Positions 1 to 10,666 are shown, counted from the first letter of the stretch. The stretch is 64,000 nt of DNA from an uncultured Rhodospirillaceae bacterium (GCA_903901915.1 CAIUSV010000044.1:1-64000); one strand, 5' to 3'. Translations and numbers: made by a program. The notes: generated from the letters alone by a model not told the origin.

Positions 1-140
1 ACCATGACGGCTTCTACGCCGCCAAGCTGGTCTCCGCCCGCTTCTACATCGGCCACATCCTGCCCCACGCCGCCGCCCTCGAACAAACCGTCCTCACCGG
101 AACCGACGCCGTCATGGACCTCGAAGAGTGCCAATTGTGA
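1..140 (+). CDS. acyl-CoA dehydrogenase, C-terminal fragment (gene starts left of window)
   Basis: Frame 3 reads HDGFYAAKLVSARFYIGHILPHAAALEQTVLTGTDAVMDLEECQL*, resembling acyl-CoA dehydrogenase C-termini; stop at 138-140. Confidence 0.6.
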   Translation, partial: HDGFYAAKLVSARFYIGHILPHAAALEQTVLTGTDAVMDLEECQL

Positions 141-220
141 GGTAACCCCACCGCCGCCGTCGAGAGGTTGCCAGTCTTCCGCTTCTGGGCGACTATGGCG
201 ATCTTTAAGAACGGGGGGAC

Positions 221-1054
221 GTGGTGGCAGCAGCAGCCGGTCCGGCTTGGATTCGCGACGCGCGCCACGTCCAGTTGGCGATTCTCGCGCTGCTGCTGGC
301 GATCAATCTGATCGCGGTCGATTTCGGTGCCGACCTGCTGGCGGCGGCGGTGGCGGTAGCAGCGGCGGTAGCGACCCAGGCCGGATGTTCGCGGCTGGTC
401 GGTCTGCCGAGGGTCGAATGGCGCTCGGCAGTGATCGCCGCGCTGTCGCTGACCCTGCTGTTGCGCGGTGATGCCCTCTGGGTCCATGCCGTGGCGGCGG
501 CCGTCGCCATCGCCGCGAAATTTTTCGTCAGGGTGCGGGGCAAGCACGTCTTCAATCCGTCGGCGCTGGGCATCGCCGTCCTGATCTTCGCCACCGACCA
601 CGCCTGGGTTTCGCCGGGCCAATGGGGAACCAGCGCCTGGTTCGCCGTCCTGCTGACGCTTCTGGCCGCCTGGGTGCTGCACGCCTCGCGCCGGACCGAC
701 ATCGCGCTGTTCTATCTGTGCAGCCATTGCGGCTTGCTGCTGGTCCGCGCCTGGTGGCTTGGCGACCCCATCGCCATTCCGCTCAATCAGGTGCAGAGCG
801 GCTCGCTGCTGCTGTTCTCGTTCTTCATGATCTCGGACCCGCGTACCGTTCCCGACGCCCGGCCCGCCCGCCTGCTGTTCGCCGTCGTGGTGGCGGTAAC
901 CGCCCACTGGCTGGCCTTCCAATGGCATTTCCGCCCAGCGCTGTACGCGGCGCTGGTCGCCCTGTCGCCGCTGATCCCCCTCCTCGACCGCCTGTTTCCG
1001 GCCGACCGGTTTGAATGGCAGGCCCCCGCAACAGAAGGAACCCCGTCATGCTGA
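221..1054 (+). CDS. RnfD/NqrB-like membrane protein (RnfABCDGE-type electron transport subunit D family)
   Basis: Multi-TM protein with RVRGKHVFNPSALGIAVLI and SGSLLLFSFFMISDPRTVPD motifs typical of RnfD-like proteins; GTG start; overlaps the next gene by 7 bp. Confidence 0.75.
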   Translation: MVAAAAGPAWIRDARHVQLAILALLLAINLIAVDFGADLLAAAVAVAAAVATQAGCSRLVGLPRVEWRSAVIAALSLTLLLRGDALWVHAVAAAVAIAAKFFVRVRGKHVFNPSALGIAVLIFATDHAWVSPGQWGTSAWFAVLLTLLAAWVLHASRRTDIALFYLCSHCGLLLVRAWWLGDPIAIPLNQVQSGSLLLFSFFMISDPRTVPDARPARLLFAVVVAVTAHWLAFQWHFRPALYAALVALSPLIPLLDRLFPADRFEWQAPATEGTPSC

Positions 1055-2421
1055 CTCCCGTCCGTGGCGCCGTGCTGCTGGCCGCCCTGATCCTGCTGCC
1101 CTCCTCCGCCGCCCAGGCGTTCTGCGGCTTTTATGTCGCCAAGGCCGACGCCCGGCTGTTCAACAAGGCGTCGAAGGTGGTGGTGGCGAACGAGACCAAG
1201 GGGATCAACGATCACGAGACCGCCATCACCATGGCCAGCGATTACGAAGGCGATCCCAAGGAATTCGCCATCGTCGTCCCGGTTCCCACCTTCATCGAGC
1301 GCAAGCAGATCGGCGTGGTCGAGATCAAGACCATCGACCACCTGGACGCCTATACCGCGCCCCGGCTGGTCGAATACCACGACGGCGACCCGTGCTACGT
1401 CCCCGACGACACCATGATGAGGGCGACCGGTTCGGCGCCGCGCCCGGCCCCTTCCGCCATGCACGCGCCTGAACGCTATCGCGGCGTCACCGTCGAAGCG
1501 ACCTACGACGTGGCCGAATACGACGTATCGATCCTGTCAGCCACCGAAAGCGACGGTCTGGCCAACTGGCTGATCGATAACGGCTATCGCCTACCCGACG
1601 GCGCCGACGCGGTGCTGGGGAGTTATATCAAGCAGAACATGCGGTTCTTCATCGCCAAGGTGAATCTTGACCGCATGCAACTGCTGGGGCGCGGCTTCCT
1701 GCGCCCCTTGCAGGTGCGCTATCACTCGGCCAAGTTCATGATCCCGATCCGGCTGGGCACCCTTAACGCCTCGGGTCCCCAGGATCTGGTCGCCTTCCTG
1801 CTGAGTCCCCGTGGCCGGATCGAAACCACGAATTACCAGACCGTGGCGCTGCCCAGCGGGATGGACATCCCGCTTTACGTCAAGCAGGACTTCGGTACTT
1901 TCTACAAGGCCATGTTCGATCACGCCGTCGCCGCCACGGGAATGAGGGCGGTATTCCTGGAATACGGATGGGACATGGCTTGGTGCGATCCGTGCGCCGC
2001 CGATCCCTTGAAGAACAGCGAACTGGTGGAACTGGGGGCGCGCTGGATCGACGGCGACGCCCCCACCCCGTTCCGCGGCGGCCGGGGCGGGTATTCCTCG
2101 GTTTACGTCACCCGCCTGCACCTCCGCTACGACGCCAAGCATTTCCCCGAGGATCTGATGCTGCAGGAAACCCCCAACCGCGACAATTTCCAGGGCCGCT
2201 ACGTGCTGCGCCATCCCTGGCGCGGCGAGGCCGACTGCAAGGCCGGCGACCGCTATTTCGACGGCCTGCCCGACCGGTATAGCCGCGAGGCCGACACCCT
2301 GGCTGACCTGACCGGTTGGGACCGGGCGGCGATCAAGACCAAGATGGAGGAGAACGGCCAGCCCTTCAGTTCCCAACGGGCCGGCGGCTTCGGCGCGTTC
2401 TTTCGCCGAGGCCTGGAATAG
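1048..2421 (+). CDS. DUF2330 domain-containing exported protein
   Basis: Signal peptide followed by CGFYVAKADARLFNKASKVVVA and YEGDPKEFAIVVPVPTF, as in DUF2330; C-terminal WCDPC motif. Confidence 0.8.
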   Translation: MLTPVRGAVLLAALILLPSSAAQAFCGFYVAKADARLFNKASKVVVANETKGINDHETAITMASDYEGDPKEFAIVVPVPTFIERKQIGVVEIKTIDHLDAYTAPRLVEYHDGDPCYVPDDTMMRATGSAPRPAPSAMHAPERYRGVTVEATYDVAEYDVSILSATESDGLANWLIDNGYRLPDGADAVLGSYIKQNMRFFIAKVNLDRMQLLGRGFLRPLQVRYHSAKFMIPIRLGTLNASGPQDLVAFLLSPRGRIETTNYQTVALPSGMDIPLYVKQDFGTFYKAMFDHAVAATGMRAVFLEYGWDMAWCDPCAADPLKNSELVELGARWIDGDAPTPFRGGRGGYSSVYVTRLHLRYDAKHFPEDLMLQETPNRDNFQGRYVLRHPWRGEADCKAGDRYFDGLPDRYSREADTLADLTGWDRAAIKTKMEENGQPFSSQRAGGFGAFFRRGLE

Positions 2422-2432
2422 CTTGGCCCCCC

Positions 2433-2927
2433 CTATTCCGCCGGCCCCGAATCGGGAGGCATGAAATCGGGGCGACTACGGCCGGTCCACGTCGCCGGTC
2501 CCTTGCCGGGAAACCGGTTCTTTTCCGCCGCGTAATAGGCGCGATACGCCGCCACCGGATCGGAAGTCCGGTAGCAATCGGGCATCGCCTGGGGAGGGTC
2601 GCTCCAGCCGATATCGGGGATGACGGGAACATCCGGCAATCCGGCGATGACGCCGGCCGACGCATGGACCCGTTGCCGCCTCAGGGTATATTCCGCCCCC
2701 AACGCCAACCCCAGCCGCCGCGTCCATTGCCAGTGGGCCAGACTGTCGCCGACCCACAAGACGCAGGGATGGCGACCATGGGTTGGCTTATAGGGGGTGG
2801 TCATACCGTGGCGAAACAGCGCCGCGCACAGGATCTGAGCGGTTTCCAGCACCATCTTGGCTACATGCTGGTCGCAGTGCAGTCGGGCGGCGATCGCCGG
2901 GTCGCGATCAAGGAAAAAGATGTTCAC
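2433..2927 (-). CDS. conserved hypothetical protein
   Basis: Intact 164-aa ORF, MNIFFLDRDPAIAARLHCDQHVAKMVLETAQILC...; divergent from hsp20. Confidence 0.7.
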   Translation of the reverse strand: MNIFFLDRDPAIAARLHCDQHVAKMVLETAQILCAALFRHGMTTPYKPTHGRHPCVLWVGDSLAHWQWTRRLGLALGAEYTLRRQRVHASAGVIAGLPDVPVIPDIGWSDPPQAMPDCYRTSDPVAAYRAYYAAEKNRFPGKGPATWTGRSRPDFMPPDSGPAE

Positions 2928-3051
2928 CGTGGTCCCTCTTGACGCCCTCCGACACCGACCTATCTCGATACCACGAAATCGCCGTTATCGGGATTTCGCG
3001 GTGGCCCGGAACAGGCCGCCTCCCTGGTTGCTTCGCAAAGGAGAGCTAGTC

Positions 3052-3510
3052 ATGCGTACCTTCGATCTGTCCCCGCTGTTGCGGTCGAGCGTTGGCTTCG
3101 ACCACCTCAACCATCTGCTGGAGACCGCCGCCCGCCTTGACGAGACGGCACCGTCCTATCCCCCCTACAACATCGAGAAGCAAAGTGACGACCGTTATCG
3201 TATCACCATGGCGGTTGCCGGTTTCGAGGAAAGCGACATCGAACTGACCGCCAAAGGCCAAACCCTGCTGATCGCCGGTAAGATCCGCAAGGAAGAAGCC
3301 AAGGTGGAGTACCTCCATCACGGCATCGCCGGCCGGTCGTTTGAACGCCGGTTTGAGCTGGCGGAGCATATTCGCGTCGACCGTGCCAGCTTGGCCAACG
3401 GCCTGCTGCATGTGGATCTGGTGCGCGAAATCCCCGAGGCCATGAAACCCCGCACCATCAAGATCGAGGCCCAGGCCGAACCCCGGCTGATCGAGTCCAA
3501 GGCCGCATAA
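3052..3510 (+). CDS. Hsp20/IbpA-type small heat shock protein
   Basis: YPPYNIEKQSDDRYRITMAVAGFEESDIELTAKGQTLLIAGKI alpha-crystallin core; GGAG SD 9 nt before ATG 3052. Confidence 0.92.
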   Translation: MRTFDLSPLLRSSVGFDHLNHLLETAARLDETAPSYPPYNIEKQSDDRYRITMAVAGFEESDIELTAKGQTLLIAGKIRKEEAKVEYLHHGIAGRSFERRFELAEHIRVDRASLANGLLHVDLVREIPEAMKPRTIKIEAQAEPRLIESKAA

Positions 3511-3679
3511 GCTTTCAGTGCCAAAAAGTCTGCCGCCGGTCGGACACCCGAGGCCCATCGCCTTGGCGGACCGGCTGGCGGCAGGCGAGCGGGCTTTGGC
3601 ATTTTCGGAACGGCGAGTTTGAGCTACCTTGCCACCTGACCGGACTGATACCGGCCCCTTGCCGACGGAACCTGTCGAT

Positions 3680-4594
3680 ATGCCAAGTCCACAAGCGGCC
3701 ATCTGCACCGAAAGTGCAAGTTTCGGCCTGTTTCTGACCCTGGTGATTGAACCGGGCGGCGAGGCCGCCGCCCGCCGCGCCGCCGCCGCCTTGTCCGAAC
3801 TGACCCAACGCCTCGCCGGGGAACTGGCCGAGCCGGCGCTGGTCAGTGCCCTGGGTATCGGCGCCGCCGTCTGGCCACGTCTGGTCGGAGGTACCGCGCC
3901 GTCCGGTCTGGCGCCGTTTCGGGCGATCGCCGACGGGCCGCGCCGGGCTCCGTCCACCCCGGCGGATCTGTTCGTGCACATCCACTCGCCTCGCCACGAC
4001 GCTAATTTCGCCCTGGCCCGCGCGATGATGGGCATGCTCGGCCCCCGGGCGCGGGTGATCGAGGAGATTCACGGGTTCAGGAATCGCGGTGGACGGGATC
4101 TCACCGGCTTCGTCGATGGCACCGAGAATCCCAAGGGTGACGAGAAGGCGGCAGTGGCCCTGGTGGGCGACGAGGACCCTGTTTTTGTCGGCGGCAGTTA
4201 CGTATCCATCCAACGCTGGGTCCATGACCTTGCCGAGTGGGAGGCACTGCCGATCCCGGAGCAGGAAGGGGTGATCGGCCGCACCAAGGACGACGACCAT
4301 GAGCTGGATGAAGAAACCAAGCCGCCCAGCGCCCACATCGCCCGCGTCGTCATCGAGGAACACGGCAACGAGTTGCAGATCGTCCGCCATTCACTGCCCT
4401 ATGGCACCATCGGCGAATGCGGACTTTATTTCGTCGCCTATGCCGCCGACCCGCTTACCTTCGACAAGATGCTGGGCCGCATGATCAACCGCGATGCCGA
4501 GGGCAACAGTGATCGCCTGATGGAATTCTCCCGCCCGGTGACCGGTGCCGCGTTCTTCGCGCCATCCGTGGAGTTTCTTCGCGCCCTCGATTGA
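3680..4594 (+). CDS. Dyp-type peroxidase
   Basis: GFVDGTENP motif and conserved C-terminal MLGRMI/DRLMEFS region. Start could be 3629. Confidence 0.9.
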   Translation: MPSPQAAICTESASFGLFLTLVIEPGGEAAARRAAAALSELTQRLAGELAEPALVSALGIGAAVWPRLVGGTAPSGLAPFRAIADGPRRAPSTPADLFVHIHSPRHDANFALARAMMGMLGPRARVIEEIHGFRNRGGRDLTGFVDGTENPKGDEKAAVALVGDEDPVFVGGSYVSIQRWVHDLAEWEALPIPEQEGVIGRTKDDDHELDEETKPPSAHIARVVIEEHGNELQIVRHSLPYGTIGECGLYFVAYAADPLTFDKMLGRMINRDAEGNSDRLMEFSRPVTGAAFFAPSVEFLRALD

Positions 4595-4754
4595 ACGCCG
4601 ACCGCCCCCAAATGGGACTATCGGCGAAAGGTGGACCACCCCAAACTTGCCCCAGTCTCAGGGAGAGACAGACTGAAGGCTCCGTTGCGGCGGTGTGACC
4701 CCCACATCCCCCCAAGATGCCCCGTCATACGTCGCGGGCGGAGTCGGTCAGGGA

Positions 4755-4788
4755 GCCGGCAGGGAGAGAGCAATCCCCCCCTGCCGGC
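4755..4788. terminator. strong hairpin (10-bp GCCGGCAGGG/CCCTGCCGGC stem) between convergent genes
   Basis: Perfect inverted repeat between Dyp peroxidase (+) and the REC-HDOD gene (-); no clear U-tract. Confidence 0.5.
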
Positions 4789-4837
4789 ATACCCCCCTCG
4801 CCGGAACGTGTTCGCGCCGACGACGTGGCGGCGGCGG

Positions 4838-6073
4838 TCAGGTTTCGCACTTGTCCTTGATTTTCGCGGCCTCGGCGGCCCAGGCATCGATGCGTGCGGC
4901 AACGCCGATATCGGCGAGATAGGTAAGATCAAGTCCCGCCTTCCACATCTCCTTTTCGACCGCGCTCTCCGGCTCGGGCTTAACCATATGCTGGGCGGCA
5001 TGGACCACCGCGACCGGCCCCAGTCGCTGGCTGAAAGCCGACTCCCCCGCGGACGGTCGATGATGGTAGAGAACGGCTTCGACCAGCGTGTCGCTAAACC
5101 CCCACAGACTCAGCAATGCCCCTCCGATTTCCTGATGGGAGGCGCCGAACATCGCCCGCTCGGCGGAAACAATCTCGCCACCGGAGCTGTCGAGATCGCG
5201 GCACAACCGGGCCATCTCTCCCGGACGATTGCTGAACAGAATCAATGAACCGACCTGGGACAGCAGCCCGGCACACTGGCACTGATCGGCCTCGGCCTGA
5301 GCCATCCCCTCCAGTTCCGCGATGCGGCGGGCGACAGCCCCGATCATCAGGCTGCGAGCCCCGAGACGCCTTATCGCCTCCAGCCCCGAGCCTTCCACCC
5401 GGAAGGCATCGAAAACACCGGCGACCACCGCGAGAGTGCGGACCAGATCAAACCCCAGCAACCGCACGGCCTGCAGAACGTCCGAAACCTTGGTGGGGGT
5501 GACGAAATAGGCGGAATTGACGAATTTCAGCAGCTGCACCGTCAGTCCGACATCCGACGAGATGATCCGCGCCACCTCGGCGGCGGAACCGTTGGCCGAT
5601 TGCAGCTGATCGAACAACTCGGTAAGAGCCGTGGGAAATGCCGGGACCGACTTGGCCCCCGAAATCACCGACAGCAATTCCGGCGCTCCCAGCTTCCTGC
5701 GGATCAGCAGCGTTCGCTCCAAGGCCTGGACCAAGGTCGTGGTATCGCAGGGCTTGACGAAATATTGATGGGCGGGACCGAGCGTGCGAAAGATCGCTTC
5801 GCGCTGGGAATAGCCCGATAGAATGAATCTTGCGGTCGCCGGATGGCGGTGACGGACCTCCTCCAGCAGAGCCGCTCCGTCCATCCCCGGCATGCGCATA
5901 TCGGTTACAATCACATCGACCGCTTCCGAAGCCATGACGTCGAGTGCCGCCGGTCCGCCCGTCGCGAACAGCAACCTCCAGCGATTGTCCTGATCCGACA
6001 GCTTGCGCCGCAAGCCGTCAAGAATCGGCTTTTCGTCATCAACGAACAGAATTGTCGGAGAATGCTCCGTCAT
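4838..6073 (-). CDS. response regulator with HDOD output domain
   Basis: N-terminal REC (ILFVDDEKPILDGLRR...VIVTDMRMPGMDG) plus C-terminal HDOD region (SAKSVPAFPTALTELFDQLQ...). Confidence 0.85.
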   Translation of the reverse strand: MTEHSPTILFVDDEKPILDGLRRKLSDQDNRWRLLFATGGPAALDVMASEAVDVIVTDMRMPGMDGAALLEEVRHRHPATARFILSGYSQREAIFRTLGPAHQYFVKPCDTTTLVQALERTLLIRRKLGAPELLSVISGAKSVPAFPTALTELFDQLQSANGSAAEVARIISSDVGLTVQLLKFVNSAYFVTPTKVSDVLQAVRLLGFDLVRTLAVVAGVFDAFRVEGSGLEAIRRLGARSLMIGAVARRIAELEGMAQAEADQCQCAGLLSQVGSLILFSNRPGEMARLCRDLDSSGGEIVSAERAMFGASHQEIGGALLSLWGFSDTLVEAVLYHHRPSAGESAFSQRLGPVAVVHAAQHMVKPEPESAVEKEMWKAGLDLTYLADIGVAARIDAWAAEAAKIKDKCET

Positions 6074-8007
6074 GCGACTTCCTTCGAGGATTGTTCCGGT
6101 GAACCACCGATGGGCAAGAGAACCTCGAAGCAGGTTCCAACTCCGGGTTCGGACTTGACCTTGATGGTCCCACCGTGGCGATGAACGATCGCCTTGGTAA
6201 TGGCAAGACCCTGGCCGGTACCCTCGCCCGGAGCCTTGGTGGTGAAAAACAGCTCGAACAGCCGATCCAGGTTTTCCTGGGGAATCCCCACACCGGTATC
6301 GGCTATGGCCAACTCGATAAAATCATTGATAGCCCGCGTTCTCACGGTAATCCGTCCTGGCTGCGGGCGTTCCGCCTGGCCGATCGCCTGGGCCGCGTTA
6401 ACGATGAGATTGACCAGGATCTGGTTGACCTCTCCCTCGATGGCGTTCAACCGCGGCAGGTCATGCGCAAGATCACATACGATTTCGGCAACGTTCTTCC
6501 ACTGGCTGCGCGTGACGGTCAGTGCGGTCTCGATCGCCAGATTGAGATCGAACGGCTGTGGCGTCTTGCCGCTGGGATAGGAGAATGCCTTGATCGCCTG
6601 GACAATGGCTGAAATTCGTTTCACCCCGTCCAACGCCTGATCGGCCGCCGCTGGCAGTTCACGGGCGGCGAAATCGAACTTGAAGGCGACCACCTGATCA
6701 CGAACCGCCGCCCACTCGCCGGATGCCGCCGCCGACCGGGCTTGGTTGACGATATCCAACAACCGGGGAAGCCAATCCCGGATGAAGGATATGTTGTCAC
6801 CGATGAACTGCGCCGGTGTGTTGATCTCATGGGCCACACCACCAGCCAGACTCCCCAGCGCCTCCAGCCGACCGATTTCCGCCAGCCTTTCTATCATCGC
6901 GGCGCGCTCGTGTGCCTGACGCGCCGATGTCCGCGCGGCCTCGCGGTTGTTCAGCAACTGCGAGATCCACCACATCAGCGCGGCACAGATCAAGGACAGA
7001 GCCACCGCGCCGCCACCGATCAACACCGCCCTGTGGCGCCACTCGGCAAATACCAGTTCCTCGGTCGCCGTCACGATGACCACCAGCGGATAGCCGGAAA
7101 CCTCGCGGGGGGCGACGATTCGGAATCGGCTATCGCTTTGATCAACCAACCGCGGCTCGTTGGTGATAAAGGACCCGACCCCCGCCTTGACTGCCTCCAA
7201 CCCGGGTTGAGAAAGTATTTTCCCCATGGAATCGTCGGCCTCGGGGCTTCTCGCCATCAGCCCGCCATCGGCGCGATAGAGTGAAATGGCGCTGAACTCG
7301 CTGAAACTGACCGCTCGGTAATAGTCGCTGAAAAAGCCGCTTCCCAGTCCCGTCAGCACCAGCCCGATGGTTTCCCCGGCGCTGTTCTTGATCTTGCGGG
7401 TCAGATAGAACGTCCATTGGCCGGTGCCGCGATTGCGGACCGGCAGGCTGAGAAAGAATCTCAGATCCGGGTCGGTAAAGTGTGCCTTGAAATAATCGCG
7501 GTCGGCCAGATTGATCGGTGGCGGCGGATAACTGCGGGTGAAATTCACCACGTCGCCATTGGCCGCCACCACCGTGGCCACGTCGATCTGCGGAAGACCG
7601 CCGACCTTGTCGTTCAGCATGTCGAAGATTGCCCGACTGCCCAAGACCTGACGCAGTCCACGGTCATCTTCGACGCCCAGTTCCAATACGCGATCGGCGA
7701 TGGATTTTTGCACCAGATCGGCTGCCGCGATCGATTGCCGGGCGTGCTCGGCCAGAAGCCGGGAAAGGTTCGGCAGGTTGGCCCGATAGCTCTCGATGGC
7801 TTGCAGGCGTTGGACGTAAATCGTCATCGCCGCCGCCAACAACAACAAAACGATGAGAACGATGCCGTAGATACTGACGATATTGCTGACCGGGGAAACC
7901 TGACGCGCGGCACGCATTTCGCCATCCGCTCCCTGCGGATGTGTCGCCTGCGTCGCTTCGCGCATTCCATCTGGGCTCATCGGCGGCAACCCCTGCACGA
8001 ACGTCAT
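6070..8007 (-). CDS. sensor histidine kinase, Cache-type sensor domain
   Basis: TM-Cache-TM then [17 protein letters not shown] and [39 protein letters not shown] overlaps with both neighbours. Confidence 0.85.
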   Translation of the reverse strand: MTFVQGLPPMSPDGMREATQATHPQGADGEMRAARQVSPVSNIVSIYGIVLIVLLLLAAAMTIYVQRLQAIESYRANLPNLSRLLAEHARQSIAAADLVQKSIADRVLELGVEDDRGLRQVLGSRAIFDMLNDKVGGLPQIDVATVVAANGDVVNFTRSYPPPPINLADRDYFKAHFTDPDLRFFLSLPVRNRGTGQWTFYLTRKIKNSAGETIGLVLTGLGSGFFSDYYRAVSFSEFSAISLYRADGGLMARSPEADDSMGKILSQPGLEAVKAGVGSFITNEPRLVDQSDSRFRIVAPREVSGYPLVVIVTATEELVFAEWRHRAVLIGGGAVALSLICAALMWWISQLLNNREAARTSARQAHERAAMIERLAEIGRLEALGSLAGGVAHEINTPAQFIGDNISFIRDWLPRLLDIVNQARSAAASGEWAAVRDQVVAFKFDFAARELPAAADQALDGVKRISAIVQAIKAFSYPSGKTPQPFDLNLAIETALTVTRSQWKNVAEIVCDLAHDLPRLNAIEGEVNQILVNLIVNAAQAIGQAERPQPGRITVRTRAINDFIELAIADTGVGIPQENLDRLFELFFTTKAPGEGTGQGLAITKAIVHRHGGTIKVKSEPGVGTCFEVLLPIGGSPEQSSKEVA

Positions 8008-9965
8008 ATTTCTTGTGGACAGGATATACTTGGCGACGGGGCGTGCCCAGAAAACTGTGCCGCATCGGCAACTGCGGGCAGCCACACCCGGAAGCAGGCG
8101 CCGGAGCCCGGCTTCGATTCGGCTGTGATGGTACCGCCGTGGCGCAAGATGATCGCCCGGGATATCGCCAACCCCTGACCCGTTCCCTTGCCTGGCTCCT
8201 TGGTGGTAAAAAACAACTCGAAAAGGTGATCGAGATTCTCCTGGGCAATACCGGTGCCGGTATCGGCCACCGACAATTCCACGCCACCGCCTTTTGAGTG
8301 GGTCTGGATATCGATGCGCCCGAGTTCACCTCCACCCTTCTCCTCGATGGCATGTGTGGCGTTGACGATCAGGTTGACAAGAACCTGATTGATTTCGGAC
8401 TCGATACCGGAAACGTGCGGCAGGTCGGCGTCGAGATGGAATTCGAGATTGGCCGCGTACTTCCACTGATTCCTGGTGACGGTGGTCGCGATCCTGACCG
8501 CCCGGTTCAGGTCGAATGGCTGGGGCGTCTTATTGCTGGGATACGAGAATTCCTTGATCGCTTGTACGATCGAGGAAATCTGCTCGATACCCCCGCGCGC
8601 CTGTTCGGCGGCGGCGGGAAGCTCCCGCGCGGCGAAGTCATACCGCATTTCTCCGGCGTATTCTTTCATCCGGAAATCTTCGGTGGCCTGCGCCAGCTTT
8701 AACAGCCCCAGAAGGCGCGGCAGCCAGTCGATGATGAAATCAAGGTTATCCTTGATGTATTGCGCCGGAGTATTGATTTCATGGGCCACCCCACCCGCCA
8801 AGGTTCCAAGCGATTCCAGGCGGTTGGCTTCAGCCATCCGCAACATGTAGGCCGCCGCGTCGATTTCGCTTCTGGCGGTCATCAGCCGACGCAATCCGAT
8901 GGTCAGCACCACGGCGGCGCAAAGCGCCAGAACTCCACCGACGATACCTTGCAGCTCCTGGCGCCGCAAAACGTCCATATCGCCTTTGACGCCTCGTCCG
9001 TATCCGATATGGACGGGATAGTTGGGAAGTTTGCGGAAAACCCAGGTGCGCCTGATGCCATCCACCGGGGATTCCAGGACCGCCCACTTCTCGGTAACTC
9101 CCCTGTTCAACATATCGCTCAAGGCTGGGGAATTGATCACTTTTCCAAGGCTCTGTTCCGCCACCGGGTAGCGGACCATCTGGAGTGCATTGGCGTCGAT
9201 CAATGTCACGACGTCGTCATGCTCCATCTTCAGCGTCTGATAGAAGCCGATAAATCCCTCATCCAATCCTAGATTGGCCACCAGCATGCCGGCGAAGGTG
9301 CCGTCGGGAAATTCGATCCGGCGGGCGATCTGCACGCCCCATTTTTCCGAGACCCGCCCCTTGAGAGCCTCGGACAATGACGGGCCATCGCCGGCCCCCT
9401 GCTTCAGAAACTGAAAATATTGGCGATAGGCAAGGGAGCCACCGTTGGCGCCTCCCACCGAATTCGCGAAAATAGTACCTTCGGCGTCCGTCAGGGTCAT
9501 CGAGACGATGGCCGGAAAGCGGACTTGGTGTTCCTTAAGCATCAGCTCCAGCGCCCTACGCCGCGCCGGGGCGATGCCATTGCCCCGAGCCATGTCGGAG
9601 GGAAGGACATGTTCGACCGTTTCAAGCAACAGCTGGTTCGCGCGGTCAAATGTCAGTAACGCTTGGCTCTCCGCCAGCCTGACGGCGAATTGAACCTGAT
9701 CGTGTTGGCTCTGAAGGTGGGCGCCATAGGATTGGTATATGTTATTGGCCAGAAAACACTCGAACCCCAACGTGCAAATCCAGATCAATCCGATAATAAA
9801 ATGGGTGCGCCGCTGGAGTGGCGGATATTTCTTCCTCTTGGCGAAATCCTTGATGTGGCCGACCAGAGGCAATTCCGCCCCCCCAAAAACAGAACCTCGA
9901 ATGCCCCATTCATGGTGACGCAGAACCTCCAACCCCGTAGTCCCAAATGGGATCGGCCTCCCCAT
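8004..9965 (-). CDS. sensor histidine kinase, Cache-type sensor domain (paralogue of downstream kinase)
   Basis: [17 protein letters not shown] and [35 protein letters not shown]; start uncertain (9965 ATG or 9863 GTG). Confidence 0.82.
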   Translation of the reverse strand: MGRPIPFGTTGLEVLRHHEWGIRGSVFGGAELPLVGHIKDFAKRKKYPPLQRRTHFIIGLIWICTLGFECFLANNIYQSYGAHLQSQHDQVQFAVRLAESQALLTFDRANQLLLETVEHVLPSDMARGNGIAPARRRALELMLKEHQVRFPAIVSMTLTDAEGTIFANSVGGANGGSLAYRQYFQFLKQGAGDGPSLSEALKGRVSEKWGVQIARRIEFPDGTFAGMLVANLGLDEGFIGFYQTLKMEHDDVVTLIDANALQMVRYPVAEQSLGKVINSPALSDMLNRGVTEKWAVLESPVDGIRRTWVFRKLPNYPVHIGYGRGVKGDMDVLRRQELQGIVGGVLALCAAVVLTIGLRRLMTARSEIDAAAYMLRMAEANRLESLGTLAGGVAHEINTPAQYIKDNLDFIIDWLPRLLGLLKLAQATEDFRMKEYAGEMRYDFAARELPAAAEQARGGIEQISSIVQAIKEFSYPSNKTPQPFDLNRAVRIATTVTRNQWKYAANLEFHLDADLPHVSGIESEINQVLVNLIVNATHAIEEKGGGELGRIDIQTHSKGGGVELSVADTGTGIAQENLDHLFELFFTTKEPGKGTGQGLAISRAIILRHGGTITAESKPGSGACFRVWLPAVADAAQFSGHAPSPSISCPQEI

Positions 9966-10011
9966 ATCGGCAAATAAAACCCTCGGCCCGATCCGATCCG
10001 TCGGGACGGTA

Positions 10012-10437
10012 TCAGGGGGTAAACGGGCGCATGGGCAATCCCCGGGCTTGCCAGCCTCGCCCCGAAGCGTCCCCCAATACGCCCTCATTGATATTCAACA
10101 CCCGGACGAAGCCCTGCTTCAGCAACAGCGATTGGGCCGCCGCCGAGCGGCGTCCCGAACGGCAGATGACACCGACGGGCCGGGTCCGGTCCCCATTGAC
10201 GACCTTGAGAACGCCTGAAACGAAATCGTCATTCAACTCGACCGTCGCGGCACCGGACGGAACACCGCTCTGGCGCCACTCCGCCGGTGTACGGACATCA
10301 ACAATGATCAACTCTCCCTTGGCCGCCAGAGCCAGCGCCTCATCGGGAGAAATGATCGCACCGTCGTTCGCCCGTGCGCCAAAACCCGTCAATACCAGGA
10401 TGGTCGAAAGGAGCAGGTTCTTAAGCTTCAGCATCAT
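10012..10437 (-). CDS. rhodanese-like domain exported protein
   Basis: Signal peptide; LIIVDVRTPAEWRQSGVPSGA and CRSGRRSAAA rhodanese active-site loop. Confidence 0.88.
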   Translation of the reverse strand: MMLKLKNLLLSTILVLTGFGARANDGAIISPDEALALAAKGELIIVDVRTPAEWRQSGVPSGAATVELNDDFVSGVLKVVNGDRTRPVGVICRSGRRSAAAQSLLLKQGFVRVLNINEGVLGDASGRGWQARGLPMRPFTP

Positions 10438-10666
10438 GCATCTCCGCGCGTCAACCACGGGGGGCGACGATATATTAATTATACCTAATATTATACGATC
10501 GCCCCTCCGTCGCAACTCGAAAAGTCGGCGGCACCAATCGCAGCGGCAACGCCCCCATGCTGCACCGCAACATAGTGCTTGCATTTTCGCCCAGCTCGCG
10601 TACAAAGGCGTCATGTTGCAACGCAGCAATCGCTGCCGCGAATACCCAACCGAAGGAAACGCCATC

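Noticed and set aside
4755-4788. Hairpin as a mobile-element end or riboswitch
   Set aside because: Located between convergent gene ends with no second copy seen; best explained as a transcription terminator.
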